A stretch of DNA of 64,000 bases from Chelonoidis abingdonii (taxonomy: Eukaryota; Chordata; Testudines; Testudinidae): positions 91,526,731 through 91,590,730 of the forward strand of contig NC_133770.1 in the NCBI RefSeq assembly GCF_003597395.2, given 5' to 3'. The position numbers were made by a program, and so were the translations under genes. Below are positions 34,155 through 46,778 of this stretch, piece by piece. Each line of letters begins with the position of its first letter. Positions within the stretch are counted from its first letter, which is position 1. The notes below the pieces were generated by a model that saw only the letters and a list, made by a program, of their open reading frames with translations, made no database searches and was not told the origin of the DNA.

Positions 34155-36536
34155 GTGTGGCTTTTAGTCAAACAATGATACAGTCAGATGTGACTGGGTA
34201 AAATATATTGACTTAGTTCCTGTAAACTTAATGAACCATGAAATTTTGCCTGAAGATTAATTTTTGAGCACTTGCCTGGAAGAGGTGAGGAAATTTGATG
34301 AGGTCCTCAAATTTACCCTCTCTGCCCCTTGTGGTGCTCCTTCCTACACCTCCATCTTTAAAATAGTTTTTTTAAAGAGACATTGTTAATTCAAAAATCA
34401 CTCTTCTGTCTGAATTTTTTTAACCTATTTTGCTTAAAATAGCACTAGTTTGGTTTTGGTGGCCTTGTTGGTATGGAGTTATCAGAAGGGAAGACCAACG
34501 AATTGTGAAGCTGTATATGAACAAGAGCAACTGCACGGCTGGTGATCATGCAGACATCAAAAGTGTTGGTGGCTCGATAAGATTGCCAGTGATGGATATA
34601 AACTGAAAACCCAGCCAGAGGACCTGGCTAGAGATTGGAGCTGGGTGGTGCTTTTGGGATTTTCCATGATGATGACCTCCCTATGACGGGAATTATAATT
34701 ATCCCCATTTTGCTGATGGGGTAACTAAGGTTGAGGGGCTTAAGTGACTTGTCCAAAATTACAAAATTCAAGTCAGCAGCAAAATTGGAGTTTAATATTC
34801 AGAACCCTTGGCTCCTCATCTCCTCTGGACCAGGCCATTGTGAAACCCAAGATAATCTCTATCTTCATGTCATTGTATCTAGATTAATCTCTTTCCCCTG
34901 CTCCCCTTCCCCCCATGTCCAAGGGAAACTTTCACAATAAGATACAATACTTGATTTGTTTCAGAGAAATATACAGCATCTTAAAACTCCATGTGCACAC
35001 AACTATTAAGTGCCCATTAATAATTCACTATGTAATTTAATACATCAAGTCCTTGGCTCTGATGATCAGCTTTGCAGATGAAGGGATGCCCGGTCCTATT
35101 AACTACACTGACACCTGCTGGTCAGAAGTGGATGAATTGACTTCAGATTTGCTGTTGCTGCTGCTCTGAGCTAACAAGTGACTCAAGACTTCGGTGGAGA
35201 CTTGTTCCTCGCTGCAAGCAAATGGGGATTTTATTAAATGTTAGGTTCTTTACTCTTTCTGGTCTTAAATGCTAAATATTAATGAGCTGCTGTACTGCTC
35301 TGGGACTGGAGGACAGTGCTAATACTCTACATTGTGCCAGGAGTGTGCTGGCCTCCTTAGGAGCAGAAGATCTAATAGTCTTTATTAGGCCATCTCCTTT
35401 TTGATCTTGCATTGCTGTATTTACCTGTATTACAACTAAATCAATTAGACAGTCAAAAACAACCAATAAGTGGCTTATATTTGAGTATGTCCAAATCACT
35501 ACATTATGACTCTCCACTGCTACTAGCCTTGTCTATTTTGTCCACAATAAGGAAGGTATAATGTTTATTATGATACAGATAAAAATGTCTATATTTACTT
35601 CAAGGAAGATTTTTAATTTCATTCAATCTTCCATACTTCCTACTGGTTTAATGACCCAGCTATCTACCCTCAAGATTGCTCATTGTGGCTTGTTTGCCAT
35701 TTTGTCTGAATCAGTCAGAACATCCTGTAAAACAGGGTGAATGAAATGGAAGCCATTTTTAAACAAGATTCTCATTCAAAAGTGTGCTTTCTGAATGAGT
35801 AACTGTAAACAATATGAAAGTTAATCTACATGGAAAAACAATCCAGAGAGAAGTACCAATGTCAGAAAGCGTCAACGTGGAGGCTGACTCGCCGTGTAAG
35901 TTCATGCAGTCTAGGACATATTAAAAAGGGTATTCTAAGAGTAACTTGTATGAACACAAGTTAAAGTTCTGCTGCTATACATTGTAATTTTGTAACATTT
36001 GAAAAAAATCTGACTGATAAGGTGCTAACATATTTACTGGTGTCATTTCAGTTTTTACCCTGATCTTTGCTAAAACAGCTTGACATTTTTTGAGATTGGG
36101 GGTGGGGGAGATGGTGTTGGAATTGGCACAGAAGATAGGGGTGGGAAGATCCCGATAACCAGTCAGATTCTCAGCCCTAGTTACTCTGGGACACTTTGCT
36201 ATTCCTTTCCAAGAGACATTTGCTTGAGATTATGGCTTTTGTGCAGTGGGTCTTTTTAAACACACACACACAAAGCAGCATTAAGATGCTATTTAAGTAC
36301 TTGTAATGACAAGAGACCTCTAACATCTGGTACTAAAATGAAAATTCAACTTTTGTTTTAGAAAAGGCAGGAGGATCACCTTGAATGTGGAGTTTGGCAA
36401 ATATTAATGATCATTTTATTATAATGAATAAAGTTCATATATACTCAGACTGCACTGATGAATTCATAACATTATAAACTACTTATCCTTGTGGTCAGTG
36501 TTTGTAACTGCTTTTGTTTTTGTTTCCATTTGATAG
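34155..36536 (+). other. ITGA9: ITGA9 intron 7
   Basis: A 2.4 kb GT-AG intron. It holds an old MIR-like fragment (34683-34830) and a short AC run at about 36260-36272. The rest has no structure I can name. Confidence 0.85.
34683..34830 (+). repeat. MIR-like SINE
   Basis: The run attatccccattttgctg, ggcttaagtgacttgtcc, aaaattacaaaattcaag and cttggctcctcatctcc gives a recognisable MIR core and tail. Confidence 0.7.
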
Positions 36537-36605
36537 GTTTATATTTTCAGGACAGACAGGGGATCAGGCTCCTTAATAAAGATTTTTCAGGCATCGGGTA
36601 AAAAG
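36537..36605 (+). CDS. ITGA9: ITGA9 exon 8 (blade 4 to 5 strand)
   Basis: It is exactly 23 codons in phase 0 at both ends: VYIFRTDRGSGSLIKIFQAS then GKK. VYIF is the outer strand of a blade and IKIFQASGKK leads into the next. Because both ends are phase 0, skipping it would keep the frame while deleting a strand. The acceptor is ttgatag (36530-36536) and the donor is gtgagc (36606). Thr and Gly replace human Ala and Arg in the FRxDRxSG loop. Confidence 0.96.
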
Positions 36606-36829
36606 GTGAGCGATTCTTCACAAAAAATGATGATGTGGCTATTTCAATTGGTGTTATTTTGAATTAATAGCTTCTTAAGTGTTTGATTTAGGTGTAAAAA
36701 TCCCCAGAAGTCCTAAAGCCATCATTTAGACCAACCATCTTTTCTATCATAGTGGTAGCATCCGCTCGGTGCTGAAATTGTGGAGTAAATTATTAATGTG
36801 GTAATATTTGCAATTAAAAATCCTGTTAA

Positions 36830-37035
36830 AGCTGATAAAAATGTACTTTGTTTGCATGGTGAGTTACTCCTTAGCAAGCCAGAGTGTGAATCTGCCGTGT
36901 ACCAGCTTGTCGCACTCTGGGACTTTGACTGCACTGTAGCAGGGTTCACGTGGGAGGTTGCTTTGCAGCAGGCCGGAGTACTGTAGAATCACAGCCTGGC
37001 TTGCCATGCAGTAACTTGCTGTGTAGATAAGCTGT
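36830..37035. mobile_element. Foldback MITE, TGTCTACACT group (diverged)
   Basis: The left text gttactccttagcaagcc and agagtgtgaatctgc faces, inverted, gtagaatcacagcctgg and cttgccatgcagtaac at the right. The right end tgtgtagataagc fits the group ends. It is an older copy with imprecise borders. Confidence 0.5.
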
Positions 37036-37814
37036 TTAAGGGAAATCCTGTTCCTGCAAGATTTGGGGTGCCCTACAAAGGTCAGCTATGGAAGACAAAC
37101 TAGGAAAGAGTTAGATCCTGTATAGCAACTGATTCTCATATGTCCAGAGCTTCTCTCCCTGTCCCTCTGAGGAGGAGGCAGGTACATTAGAGTTATAGTA
37201 GTGGGCTGTGGAGCAGCTCCATTACGTTGAGAAAGGATTATTTCCCTCTTCCCTCCATGCGTCTACCGTGGGTGCTGGTTTGAGGATTTGTTCCTTAGAG
37301 CTAACGTTGGTCCTTTGTTTTAATATTCTAGCAGTATCTAGTCAAACTCTACATCCCTGTGTGAGGTCGTGCTGGGGTAGGGAGAAATGCACCTTCTCCT
37401 TGACCAGGAGCGTTGGTGGTGATAGGTGTTATGTCCTCAGGAAAACAAATACGTAGCAGATCCAGCTTGAGGGAACAACAGGAATGTGCTTTATTTAGGG
37501 ATAAATCTCTGAGGAAGAGACTGTCTGCCTAGCTCATGGCTGCCCAGAAGGAACCGCTTGTATTCGCACTCTGCTCTGGCTGTGCAGTCAGGCTCTAAAA
37601 GAGATGAAGACCCTGAACAGTATACAGTATTAATCGAATTTGGCTATACTAGGTGATGCTGTTATCAGCCTGTCATTGGGACACTTCACCAATGTTTCAG
37701 TGAATCATAAGTGCATATTATAGAAAGTTGCTTAAACAGTGGGGACAGGAGAAAATCCGTAGGATGAATAGGTGGTGGATGAAGTGATTGCGTTTTTTAG
37801 GTCTCCACTATTTT

Positions 37815-38175
37815 GTTTTGCACTGATAGGTCTTTTTCATCTCAAATTTCTGTGATGCTATCAGTTCATCCAGTACATCTCCCTGTTGGTGCCTGATTGT
37901 TTCTTCTAGTGCATTTTCTTGTGTTTCTTCTAGTCTTCTTTTAAATGCCCTGAGTGATGATGCTTCCATCGGTTCTCTTGAAAAACGATTCCTGAGTTTA
38001 CCGCATAGAGCTATCAGGAAGTGTTCTGGCTACTCAGCCAAAACTTTTCCTTTCTTAATTTAATCTCACAATTCCCATTTATAAATACCATTAATAATTC
38101 TGCACCTCTTTGGTGTTTATATCCTTCAAATATTTGTAGATTTTCTTGTGCCCCATCCTTCCAGTTCCTGTAAAA
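37815..38175. repeat. CR1/L3-like LINE fragment
   Basis: The series ttttaaatgccctgagtg, gatgatgcttccatcgg, cgattcctgagtttacc, atcaggaagtgttctgg and then ttcaaatatttgtagat matches the familiar text of old CR1/L3 LINE 3' regions. It is non-coding and truncated. Confidence 0.6.
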
Positions 38176-38856
38176 TCTGAGCTATAATTTATTTAAAAAC
38201 AAACAAAAACACCTGCCTGTCTTTTTCCATAGTGAAATGTAATTTGATGTGCAATGCTTACTTAATGAATATTACTGGAAACGAAATCAAACCAAACACT
38301 GTTTTAGCAACAAAGGTATGAGTTCATGCCTCTCATGTCCCATGCACACTTGACATAATGCACAGGAATTTTTTCCCTCCTCTCTTTTCGTAGGGCGGAA
38401 AAGGTTGGGAAATCAAATATGGAAAAGAGTAAATACAATCTTGTGGTTACAAATAAAAACATAGGCAGAAATGCCAGGTTCTCACAGTAACATGAGCATA
38501 CTGCACAGTTGGGTAAATAACAGCCTTTTCCTTAAAGCTGCCTGAATACATAGTGAAATGTTTTTCATAACTCTAACTCGCTGCCCATGAGAATTTTGTT
38601 TTAAAACATTACTGGATTTTAAAAAAATAAACCAAAAAAATCCACCAGGGGAATTCCACTACAAAATAACTAGTGAGTCAGATAATGTTAAAGGTCTGAC
38701 CTTGAACCCAAATATCAGAGTTACATGCTGAAATGCTATCCTCGGCTCACCCCGCTGTCCTTACAGCTTCCAAACAGTTCATGGAATCTTGTAGATGGAA
38801 TGTTACATTCTCAACTTGAACACCAGAGTGGCTGTTGCCTGTTTCACATTATGCCT

Positions 38857-39123
38857 ATGGGTATATCTACACACCAGCTGGAAGCATGCTTCCCAGCGCA
38901 GGTAGACAGGTACGTGCTTGGTCTGCTCAAACTAATGTGCTAAACAGAGCAGTGCGGCTGCTGCAGTTTGGGTGGGTTTTGTAATTAGGCAGCTAGTCTG
39001 AGTCTCCGCCCTTGCCACCATGACCATGCTGCTATTTTTAGCATGCTAGCTTGAGCAGTGCTAGCACGAAACTGGGCGTCTGTGCTGGGAAGCAAGCTCC
39101 CAACAGCAGTATGGATATACCCT
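38857..39123. mobile_element. Foldback MITE, TGTCTACACT group
   Basis: The left end gggtatatctacacacc and agctggaagcatgcttccc are mirrored by gtgctgggaagcaagctccc and tatggatataccct at the right. The inner motif tgctgctatttttagcatgc is shared with the copy at 4373. Borders are well defined, but any target duplication is short. Confidence 0.65.
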
Positions 39124-39927
39124 AATAGGCTGGCCAGAGCTCTGTTTCATACACCTTAATCTGTCAAGGCCCAAATGTGAAACTCCGTGTGTGATTAAAA
39201 ACCCAAAATGAGACTCTAAAATCATAATGTATGTAGCAAATGTAATATGCTGTGAGAGTTGTAATTAAAAAAAAAAAAGTTTAAGTAACTTTGTAATGTC
39301 AGTTTCATGTTTCTGATATAAATAATTGTCAACAATAAAAGCGAGGGGTGACCAGATTAATGTGGAAAGCAGATGGCTTTTGGGCTAAAATGTGTGATGT
39401 CCGTCGAAGTGAGACATTTGAGAGCTATGCACTAGTGTGTGTGTAGCCCATCGGTTTGCCGATGATGTTTTCATGCTCTGTCTTTTTGTGGGTTCTGGAA
39501 TGACTCTGAAGTCCAAAGTGTCGCACTTTGCTCGTGAGCAGGTTGGGCAGACAAAGTCATTGGTGAGCATCTTGGCCAGTTGAGTGAATTAAAGACCATG
39601 TCCAGTTTTGCCTTCAATTTTCTTACTTGTATTTTAAATCAAACCTCAAGTGTGGTTTAAGGGTATATTTGGGTGGGTGGTTAGTATTTAATGTTCTATA
39701 TTGATAGTTATTTGAAATAGATCTGATAATACGCCTAAGTCTTTCATTCTCTTTCCTAAATATCTCAGCCCGATATCTTTCAGTGAAGATAGAAATTGAC
39801 TACACATTTAGGGCTTGATTCTGCAAGTTCAGGGCATGAAACTCCCACTGAAACCAGTGGGAGTTCTGTGTAGTAGGGATTGCAGATTTAGGGCCTTAGG
39901 CTGATTAGCTTGCAGTCGGACGCCCAT

Positions 39928-40165
39928 ATGGGTATGTCAACACAGCACACCAAGCTCAGGCTCAGACTCAGGTTCAAACCCAAGCCCATCTTCCTTCCAC
40001 ACAGAAATAAGACTGACTTAGGCTAGCAACCCTTCTTGACTTAGGTCAGTGGCCAATGCTGGAGGGGTGAGTCAGAGAGTCTGAGTCCCTTTGTAATGTG
40101 GGACAGAGCAGTGTGGATGCAGCTCAAATCTGGGGTGCCAGACTCTGAGTTGGGGAGTGGGCTGT
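39928..40165. mobile_element. TGTCTACACT-group relative
   Basis: It opens gggtatgtcaacacagcac and has repeated caggctcagactcagg text. The inverse right end is not clear. It is assigned by its left end only. Confidence 0.35.
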
Positions 40166-40324
40166 GCTTCCCAGCCCACCAGTTCCAAAACTTGCCCCTC
40201 ACGTTTCATGAACTGGAAGTAACCTCCTGATGCAAATATAGCTGCTTAGCATGGAAAAAATGCTGCAGTCAGACTACTACTTTTCTTTCTGGTTGATGGT
40301 GAGAAATTTAAAAAGACTAGGAAA

Positions 40325-40520
40325 AAGATTTTCAAGAATAACTATTGATTTTGGGTGCCCCTGTTTTTGGGGACTCCAACTTGAGACAGCTTGAAAAGTG
40401 GCATGATTTTTGCAAGTGATGAGCTAAAAATGAGCAAAAAACTCTCTGAAAATCAGGCCCCATTCAGTTGTGTGACATTGGGCCTCAAAAATCACTAGCC
40501 ACCTCTGAAAATCTTGGCCC
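40325..40520. repeat. Old interspersed repeat (GAAAATC theme), second copy
   Basis: The segments attgattttgggtgccc, ggggactccaacttgag, ctgaaaatcaggcccc and cctctgaaaatcttggccc match the theme at 27020 and 56200, so the three pieces belong together. Confidence 0.5.
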
Positions 40521-40827
40521 AGGCTGCTAATTCTCCTCTTCCTCATTTTAGATATTTGCCAAGCAAAAGCTATTCCAAAGTAAGGCCATTTAGTGCCTCT
40601 TTTAAATATGTCTTGGAGTATGAGTTTTATTCCTTCTACAAACTAAGCTGATGTACAGTTATAATAAAGTGCCTAATTCTTGCCAAAAAATTCCCTAAGG
40701 TTTCTCCTTAGGGCTGCTAGTATGAGATAAAGCAGCAAGTCATCAGTTGATGTTAAAAAACATAAATGATTTCCTCCTGTGTGTGGGCAGATACTGAATG
40801 CTTTGTTGTGACTCGGCTTGGTTACAG

Positions 40828-40965
40828 ATGGGCTCTTACTTTGGCTCCTCCTTATGTGCAGTTGATCTGAACTCAGATGGACTTTCAGACCTGCTGGTTG
40901 GAGCACCCATGTTTTCTGAGATCAGAGATGAAGGTCAAGTCACAGTCTATGTCAACAGAGGAAAT
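40828..40965 (+). CDS. ITGA9: ITGA9 exon 9 (blade 5, first calcium loop)
   Basis: It is 46 codons, phase 0 at both ends: MGSYFGSSLCAVDLNSDGLS, then DLLVGAPMFSEIRDEGQVTV and YVNRGN. It carries a full FG-GAP repeat: SYFGSS, then the calcium loop DLNSDGLSD at 40864-40890 with Asp at positions 1, 5 and 9 and Asn at position 3, then LLVGAP. The loop is whole within the exon, unlike those of blades 6 and 7. The acceptor is ggttacag (40820-40827) and the donor is gtgagt (40966). Ser for human Gly at loop position 4 should not affect ligands. Confidence 0.97.
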
Positions 40966-41871
40966 GTGAGTATGCAAAGTGGATGAGCATGTGGTGGGAG
41001 GGTCAGTCCAGTTGCGGTTTACCATGTAATTTGGTGTGTTACATACATGGGATGTGTATGTGTGTGTTTCCAACAAAACATGAAGCCAGGCAAAAACCAT
41101 CTGATATCATGGTTTTTTTTACAAACTTAGGAGTCAGCTCCTGGTCATGAAAATGTGACTCTTTTGAGGAAGCTTGGGAAAATTTCTGGTTTTATGTTGA
41201 AATTTGGTGGTATTGGTGGTTTTCCATGCTTTTGATTTCAAAATCAGCTGCTTTGACCACAGTTATTCTTTGTGTTTTGGATGGTTGTTCAAATCCACAA
41301 CTCAAAACAAAACGCCAGGGATTTGAAGAGAAACTAATGAATAGATTTGTATTATTACTTGATGCTATTTATTGAAAGCCTACAGTGGAAAGCCCCTTCG
41401 ACTGAAACCACCGAATTTCACATTGCACAACTGTAGTCTTGGGATATTCTGAACTTTGACTTCCAGGAGTAGCAAAGAAGATGATTAGTACACAGTGCTT
41501 AAAGAAAAATAAGACACATATATTTTTTCAGGGAAATGTGTTTGTGAAAGTGCCTCTTTAAACTGACTCTAAGAATTGAGCTGTATTTTTTTACATATAG
41601 GTCCCAATTCTCCTCCTTTTAAGTCAATGGGAGATTTTTCATTGGATTCAACATTAGCGCTATTGGGTTCACATTAACTTTCTTTTTATAACTTCAATAA
41701 TATATTTTTACTGGAAATAAAATTTATGTACGAGTCCTACAGACTGTGTGTGAAAGAAACCAGACTTGTATTTGGGTTAATTCAGTTGTCAATTAACAAT
41801 CCTTGAAATGAGCCCTGATTCCCGCCCCCGCCATCTACTTTGATCTGCTGCTTATTCAATGTTTGATTGCA

Positions 41872-41975
41872 GTAGTGCCGAGAGGTCAACCGCATTGGGA
41901 TCCCATTGTGCTAGGTGATGTCAAACCTAGAGTAAATGACAATCCCTGCCCCAAATTGTTCATGGTGAAAAAGTG
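41872..41975 (+). repeat. Old L2/MIR-type tail fragment
   Basis: The run gatcccattgtgctaggtg, gatgtcaaacctagagtaa and gacaatccctgccccaaat follows the standard 3' tail of this group. Confidence 0.5.
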
Positions 41976-42750
41976 AATTATTTGTGTCTATAAATGATGT
42001 ATTAAATAAACCAACTTGAGGTTCTAGTAGCAGTTTCTCCTTCCTTCAACCTTGACTTCATTGGGGCTTCCCATGTGAAGTAAAGTAACATGAATAATGA
42101 TTTGTAGGATTGGGATTTTTGTTGTATGGATGCCAGATCAACTCCACTTCATTTCAATTATCTACCCACACCACTCACATGACACTTACACCATAAGAGA
42201 TAACCCTGATGGCATGTAGAGTATTACTTTATAGCGTGCACATGTGGCATTATGACAGATTTGATACACTTATATCTAATCACTGGAGGTGTGTGCTCTA
42301 AAGAAACAAGTAACACATACAGGACTGTATGCTTTCCCCTCCCCTGCCCTTACTCTGTATCCCAACTTCATCATGTAGGATTATTTTAATGTCAGAAGCT
42401 CCCTGCAGCCAAGAAAAAGACTGTATTACATGTGCTTCCCTGATTCACAAAGTGGAGAATAAAAAAATCTGAACACTTGAGGTGGGCTCTTGAGGTTGGC
42501 TTGAGTAATTAATTTTTTTTTTCTTGTGGAAATGTTCCTTTCCTCTTGAGGGTGCATTGCAAGAAATTAAAGCTCACTCAAATGAGGTTGGATAGAAAGT
42601 GCGTGGGCATGAGTTGCCATCTGTTGGCATGTGAATGCAAAAGTCAGTTCTGGACGCTCTCTCTCTCTCTCCCATATTAACTCTAGCTATCCTTTATTCT
42701 TCATTTTACATTTGTCCATTCTTTACCTTGCTCTGTAACATGCAAAGTCT

Positions 42751-43027
42751 AGGGCTGTCTACACTCTACGACTTTGGTATAACTTATGTCGCTCAGGGGT
42801 GTGAATGAACCACCCCCCTGAGCGACATAAGTTACACTTACCTAAATGCTGGAGTGAACAGCGCTGTGTCAGTGGGAGAGAATCTCCCACTGGCACAGCT
42901 ACTGCCACTCCTGGGGGATGGAGCAATTCAATTGACGGGAGAGCTCTCTCCTATCAGCTTAGAGTGTCTGCACTAGCAGCGCTATAGCGATGTGCACCAT
43001 TGCAAGCATGGTAGTGTAGGCATAGCT
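42751..43027. mobile_element. Foldback MITE, TGTCTACACT group, with internal hairpin
   Basis: The left end agggctgtctacactctac is mirrored by gtagtgtaggcatagctt. A perfect 19-bp-arm hairpin lies at 42781-42832: aacttatgtcgctcagggg faces ccctgagcgacataagtt. A weaker version occurs at about 58560-58625, and ctccctgagcg-type text also occurs in the copy at 30430. Confidence 0.75.
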
Positions 43028-43916
43028 TAGGAGTTTTCAAACCTTGTGACACAAATCCTGCAGTCTCTGCCCAGGGAAACCTCTGCTAAATTCCATGGGA
43101 GCTTTGGCTGAGTAAATCCTGACTAGAGACTGCATTCTTTGGATACAACATGCCAACAGGACAAGAACTGAATAGTGGAGTTTAATGTATGGATAAACTT
43201 AGTGAGTCAAACAAGTCCTCTAGCTTTGGCATATTGATAACATCATTCATATTAGTTCTTTCTCCTGGGTATAAAGAGACAAATATTGGGATTCTTAAAA
43301 AGTCAGTATAGTCTTAACCCTGTTTCCATTGAGTTCCAAGGGAGCAGATTTAGACCAAGACTGAGTGCTTTTGAAAATACTTGCAGAATTTCTAACCTTG
43401 GTCTTGAAAGAGATGAGGTAAGGTCATCACTGGGGGATTTTTGGAGCATAGAGAATTAATTAATATGTGGTGTTTCTGCGTTCTTAAAAGCATTCTCTTC
43501 TTTCTGACTTCAGTTCTAAATTGAGAGGAGTAGTTATCAGCTGGCATAGTCACTTTATTGGTGCCGGTTTTACCATAGCCATGAAAAATCCAGGGCTCTT
43601 CACGTGAACTCACATATGTGGATGTTCCTGTAGAACATAACTTCTTGAATTATGATATGTGGCTAAGGAGTTTGGCCTGTGGTGTGTCCTGTCTAGTTCA
43701 AATCACTTTTGGGGTCAATTAGATTGATTGTGTTTAACCCTTTTGTTTTATATATCCAGGCAAGCTGCATTCACTGGGGCTTCGATAGCAGTGCAGAAGT
43801 CACACTGCAGCTCTGCCCCAGGTGTTTCCTGAGTGTTGTGTGTTCCGGTAGGGAAGCCTTATAGCTTTCAGCACTCACTCTGTTTTTCTTAGCCTGTCCT
43901 TTTTCCTGTTTGCTAG

Positions 43917-44022
43917 GGAGTCCTGGAAGAGCAACTTGTTCTGAACGGCGACAATGCCTATAATGCACACTTTGGGGAAAGCATGGCCTCCTTAGGAGAT
44001 ATTGATGATGATGGCTACTCAG
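43917..44022 (+). CDS. ITGA9: ITGA9 exon 10 (blade 6, calcium loop start)
   Basis: It reads GVLEEQLVLNGDNAYNAHFG and then ESMASLGDIDDDGYS, ending with one base (G) of the next Asp codon. AHFGESMAS is the blade 6 FG strand, and DIDDDGYS(D) is the second calcium loop, whose last Asp is split by the intron. The acceptor is ttgctag (43910-43916). The donor is G|gtcggt (44023), the weakest in the set; frame and the exon 11 join support it. LVLNGDNA differs from human (about LALTGDGA). Confidence 0.96.
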
Positions 44023-45267
44023 GTCGGTGCATTTCCATTCTGCCTGTTTCCATTCTGTTCTGTTTCTAGCCAAGTCTGGCTTTTTAAAATTTTATTACAG
44101 GGACGTTTATACTTTCAAATCCTATTTCAAGGTAGAGGTGGAAACATCATTCTAGTTCACATCAGAAAACCTTTCAAATAGATGGCCTGATTTGCCACAG
44201 CATTACTCCTTTGGAAATTATCTCTTCTTAAGAATGGCATAATGCTGTGGTGAATCAAGCTCCAGATGCCACTTTCTGGTAAAGATGTTTTTACTAATTA
44301 CACGAAACATGGGTGTAAATCCCATTGATTTCAACATGAGTTATACCTGGGTAACTCAGTGCAAAGTTGGGCATTTGGTCTGTTTCCTTTCTGCTTTCTT
44401 TTTTTTTTTAACCTTATTGTATATTTCTTACTAATGACTCTTAGGTTGTCCCTAAACAAAAAGAAAACCACATCTTTTGTGTAACATTTGGCATCTTCTG
44501 TCTCAGGGCTATTCCCATATCCCATTTATTGTCGTAACTGGGGCTTCTTATCAGAAAGTACATTTAACATGTAGCTCTTACTGCCTCCTATTGTATATTC
44601 TATTTATTGTCACTTGCCCCTGTAACCTACAGTCCAGTTTCTTTCATGGGCTGTCTTGTACAAGGACATACACTGTGATAACAATAGGTGAAAATGGAGT
44701 GTTGACATCAGCCGGTTTGCTGCTGTGATTTCTGGCAGACTAAGGACTTCAAACGGACTGGTTGGCTTAGCATGTGTGTCTGAATATGCATCCTCAAAGA
44801 TGCTCAGCAGCGCTTTCATTCCCCTATATGTTAGGGCACTTGACTTGTCACCCACTTGATCTAACTTGACTTTGGAAACTTGGTGTTTCAAACACAGTTG
44901 TTACAGTGCAGAGTGGGTGGTTTGTACTCCGAGCCAGTGGTGTCTCGATGTGCAAGGCTGATCCACTCCGGGTTGGTCAGATGAAAGGACCGTTGAATGG
45001 CTTTTTGAGCAGGCTGGTGGGAATAAACACATTTTTATAACTAAGAGACATGCTTCTTATTAGTTGCCAAAATAGGTATAAATTAAAAAGGAATTTAATG
45101 AGATAACTATTTGTAGCTAAGTGGGCACCAGTAATAGTGTGATCCTTTTTCTCATGATGAATTGTTTCAGCCTGGGGCAGTGGGCTTCTGTAAAAGGATG
45201 ACATGGGAGGTGTGGAAAGGGAAAGGACTGTGATATGTTTTCAGTTCACATTCTTTTACGTATGCAG
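44023..45267 (+). other. ITGA9: ITGA9 intron 10
   Basis: A 1.2 kb GT-AG intron. About 44280-44365 holds the old repeat theme (cccattgatttcaacatg), and there is a T run at 44399-44409. There is no other feature. Confidence 0.85.
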
Positions 45268-45362
45268 ATGTCGCCATTGGGTCCCCAAAGGAGGATGACT
45301 ACGTAGGAGCGGTGTATATCTACCATGGAGACGCAGGTGGCATTGTTCCGCAGTATTCTATG
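45268..45362 (+). CDS. ITGA9: ITGA9 exon 11 (blade 6 end)
   Basis: The first two bases (AT) complete the last Asp of the calcium loop. The exon then reads VAIGSPKEDDYVGAVYIYHG and DAGGIVPQYSM. VAIGSPKEDD is the GAP strand (Ser for the usual Ala), and GAVYIYHG is the outer strand of the blade. Length is 95 bp and it ends in phase 0. The acceptor is gtatgcag (45260-45267) and the donor is gtaact (45363). Confidence 0.97.
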
Positions 45363-45804
45363 GTAACTTGTTGTTTGAGTCACTCTGTCAGGTCTCGCAG
45401 AAATGCGCCAAACGTATGGGTAAAGCATTGTGACAGGAAGCAGTAATCTCTCTCCTCACCACACCATTTGATTCCTTCTTCTTCTGTAGCTCATGTGTCT
45501 ATGTATGTGTAGTCTGCATCTGTTCAGACTCTGTACCTGAGCCTAATTAGGAGCTGAGACTTCAGTGTTCTCTTTTGCACAGTTTCTAATGATGTTTGGC
45601 CTCATTCTCTCTGGCCAGGAAAACAAGTCCAGAATGGATCAGCATGAGCTGTTTTTTTAAAATATGTTTTAATACAATTCTCAGATGTAGCTTCCCTTCC
45701 CATGTAGATGAAGTCTTGGAGGGGGGGTATTTCAGTGACAGCAGACCTTGAAAAGGACAAGCACAGGCACTGGAATGGCAAAGCAAACTTCTTCAGGGCT
45801 GGGA

Positions 45805-45820
45805 TGTGTGTGTGTGTGTG
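45805..45820 (+). repeat. (TG)8 microsatellite
   Basis: Eight TG units are followed by a G-rich stretch. It is a simple repeat and possibly polymorphic. Confidence 0.85.
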
Positions 45821-46778
45821 GGGTGGGGGCTGGGGGGGAGTCTGGCACTGCTCTCTTCCCAGCAGGACCAGAATTAGTGAGAAGGAACAGAGTCTAGGGA
45901 CTCCTCCTGCAGAAGCACACTTGACTACTTGAGGTGCTCTTCCTCCCAGTAGTAGAAGGTGTCAGGAGAGCAGTCTTGAGATTCCACTTTACCAAACCAC
46001 CATGAAGTAAAAATTGCCTACATATGCCATACAGGCAATGAAGCATTGAATATAATTCTAGGATAATTTAGTCTTTGCATCTTGGGAATTAAGAAGATAA
46101 AATCCCATACATCCTATTAAAACATGCCCCATAGTCTCTAATATTTGTCTAGCAAGCTTTTGCAAAGGCAGATTCCCCCGCCCCCAGCTGTTTGAAGGTC
46201 TGATCTAAATATTTTTTGTTGCTGGGAGAGATCCTACATAGTAAATCAATTTAAGCAGAATAAAGGTTTTAGTGGTTATAGTGGAGACTCTTTAATAGAC
46301 TGTAAGGGATTCGTCCTTCTACCTTTTACTGTATGTACAATATGCATCGTTTTTTGCAAAGAAAGTTAAAACTGTTTTATGATACTTCTAAAATGAGATA
46401 ATTTGTGGCATATGTATGGCTCAGCTCTGCACTCTCTTCTCAGCAATAGTTGCTGGAACTGGGAATCTTCTCATTTGGTAGGAGACTCTGGACTTCTAAG
46501 CTCCTGCATGTCCAGATTGGAGTTTTGTTTTTCATTCTCAAGGAAATTTAGTGTGTAGAAAGACACATTGACACTGCCTCAGACTGAAGTTCTTGTTCCT
46601 CCCCTCCCACAGGAAAGTGGGCAAATGCGATATGCTCGCCCCTCATTCCTGGGAGAGACCACTTCTAGAGGATTAAAGGACACCCATTGCTCTGCCTTGG
46701 TGCCCTTTTCCATCCAGGATACCAATTGTGGCACTATTTTTACAATGTATCCTAGTACCTATTCCAAAGGGACTAGAC

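Larger units (their letters stand above)
36606..40827 (+). other. ITGA9: ITGA9 intron 8
   Basis: A 4.2 kb GT-AG intron with three members of the TGTCTACACT group (36830-37035, 38857-39123, 39928-40165), one CR1/L3-like LINE fragment (37815-38175) and an old repeat (40325-40520). The stretches 37050-37800 and 38200-38850 show nothing clear. Confidence 0.85.
40966..43916 (+). other. ITGA9: ITGA9 intron 9
   Basis: A 3.0 kb GT-AG intron. It contains an old retroposon tail (about 41872-41975), a CT run (about 42657-42671) and one well-formed foldback MITE (42751-43027). I can say nothing about the rest. Confidence 0.85.
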
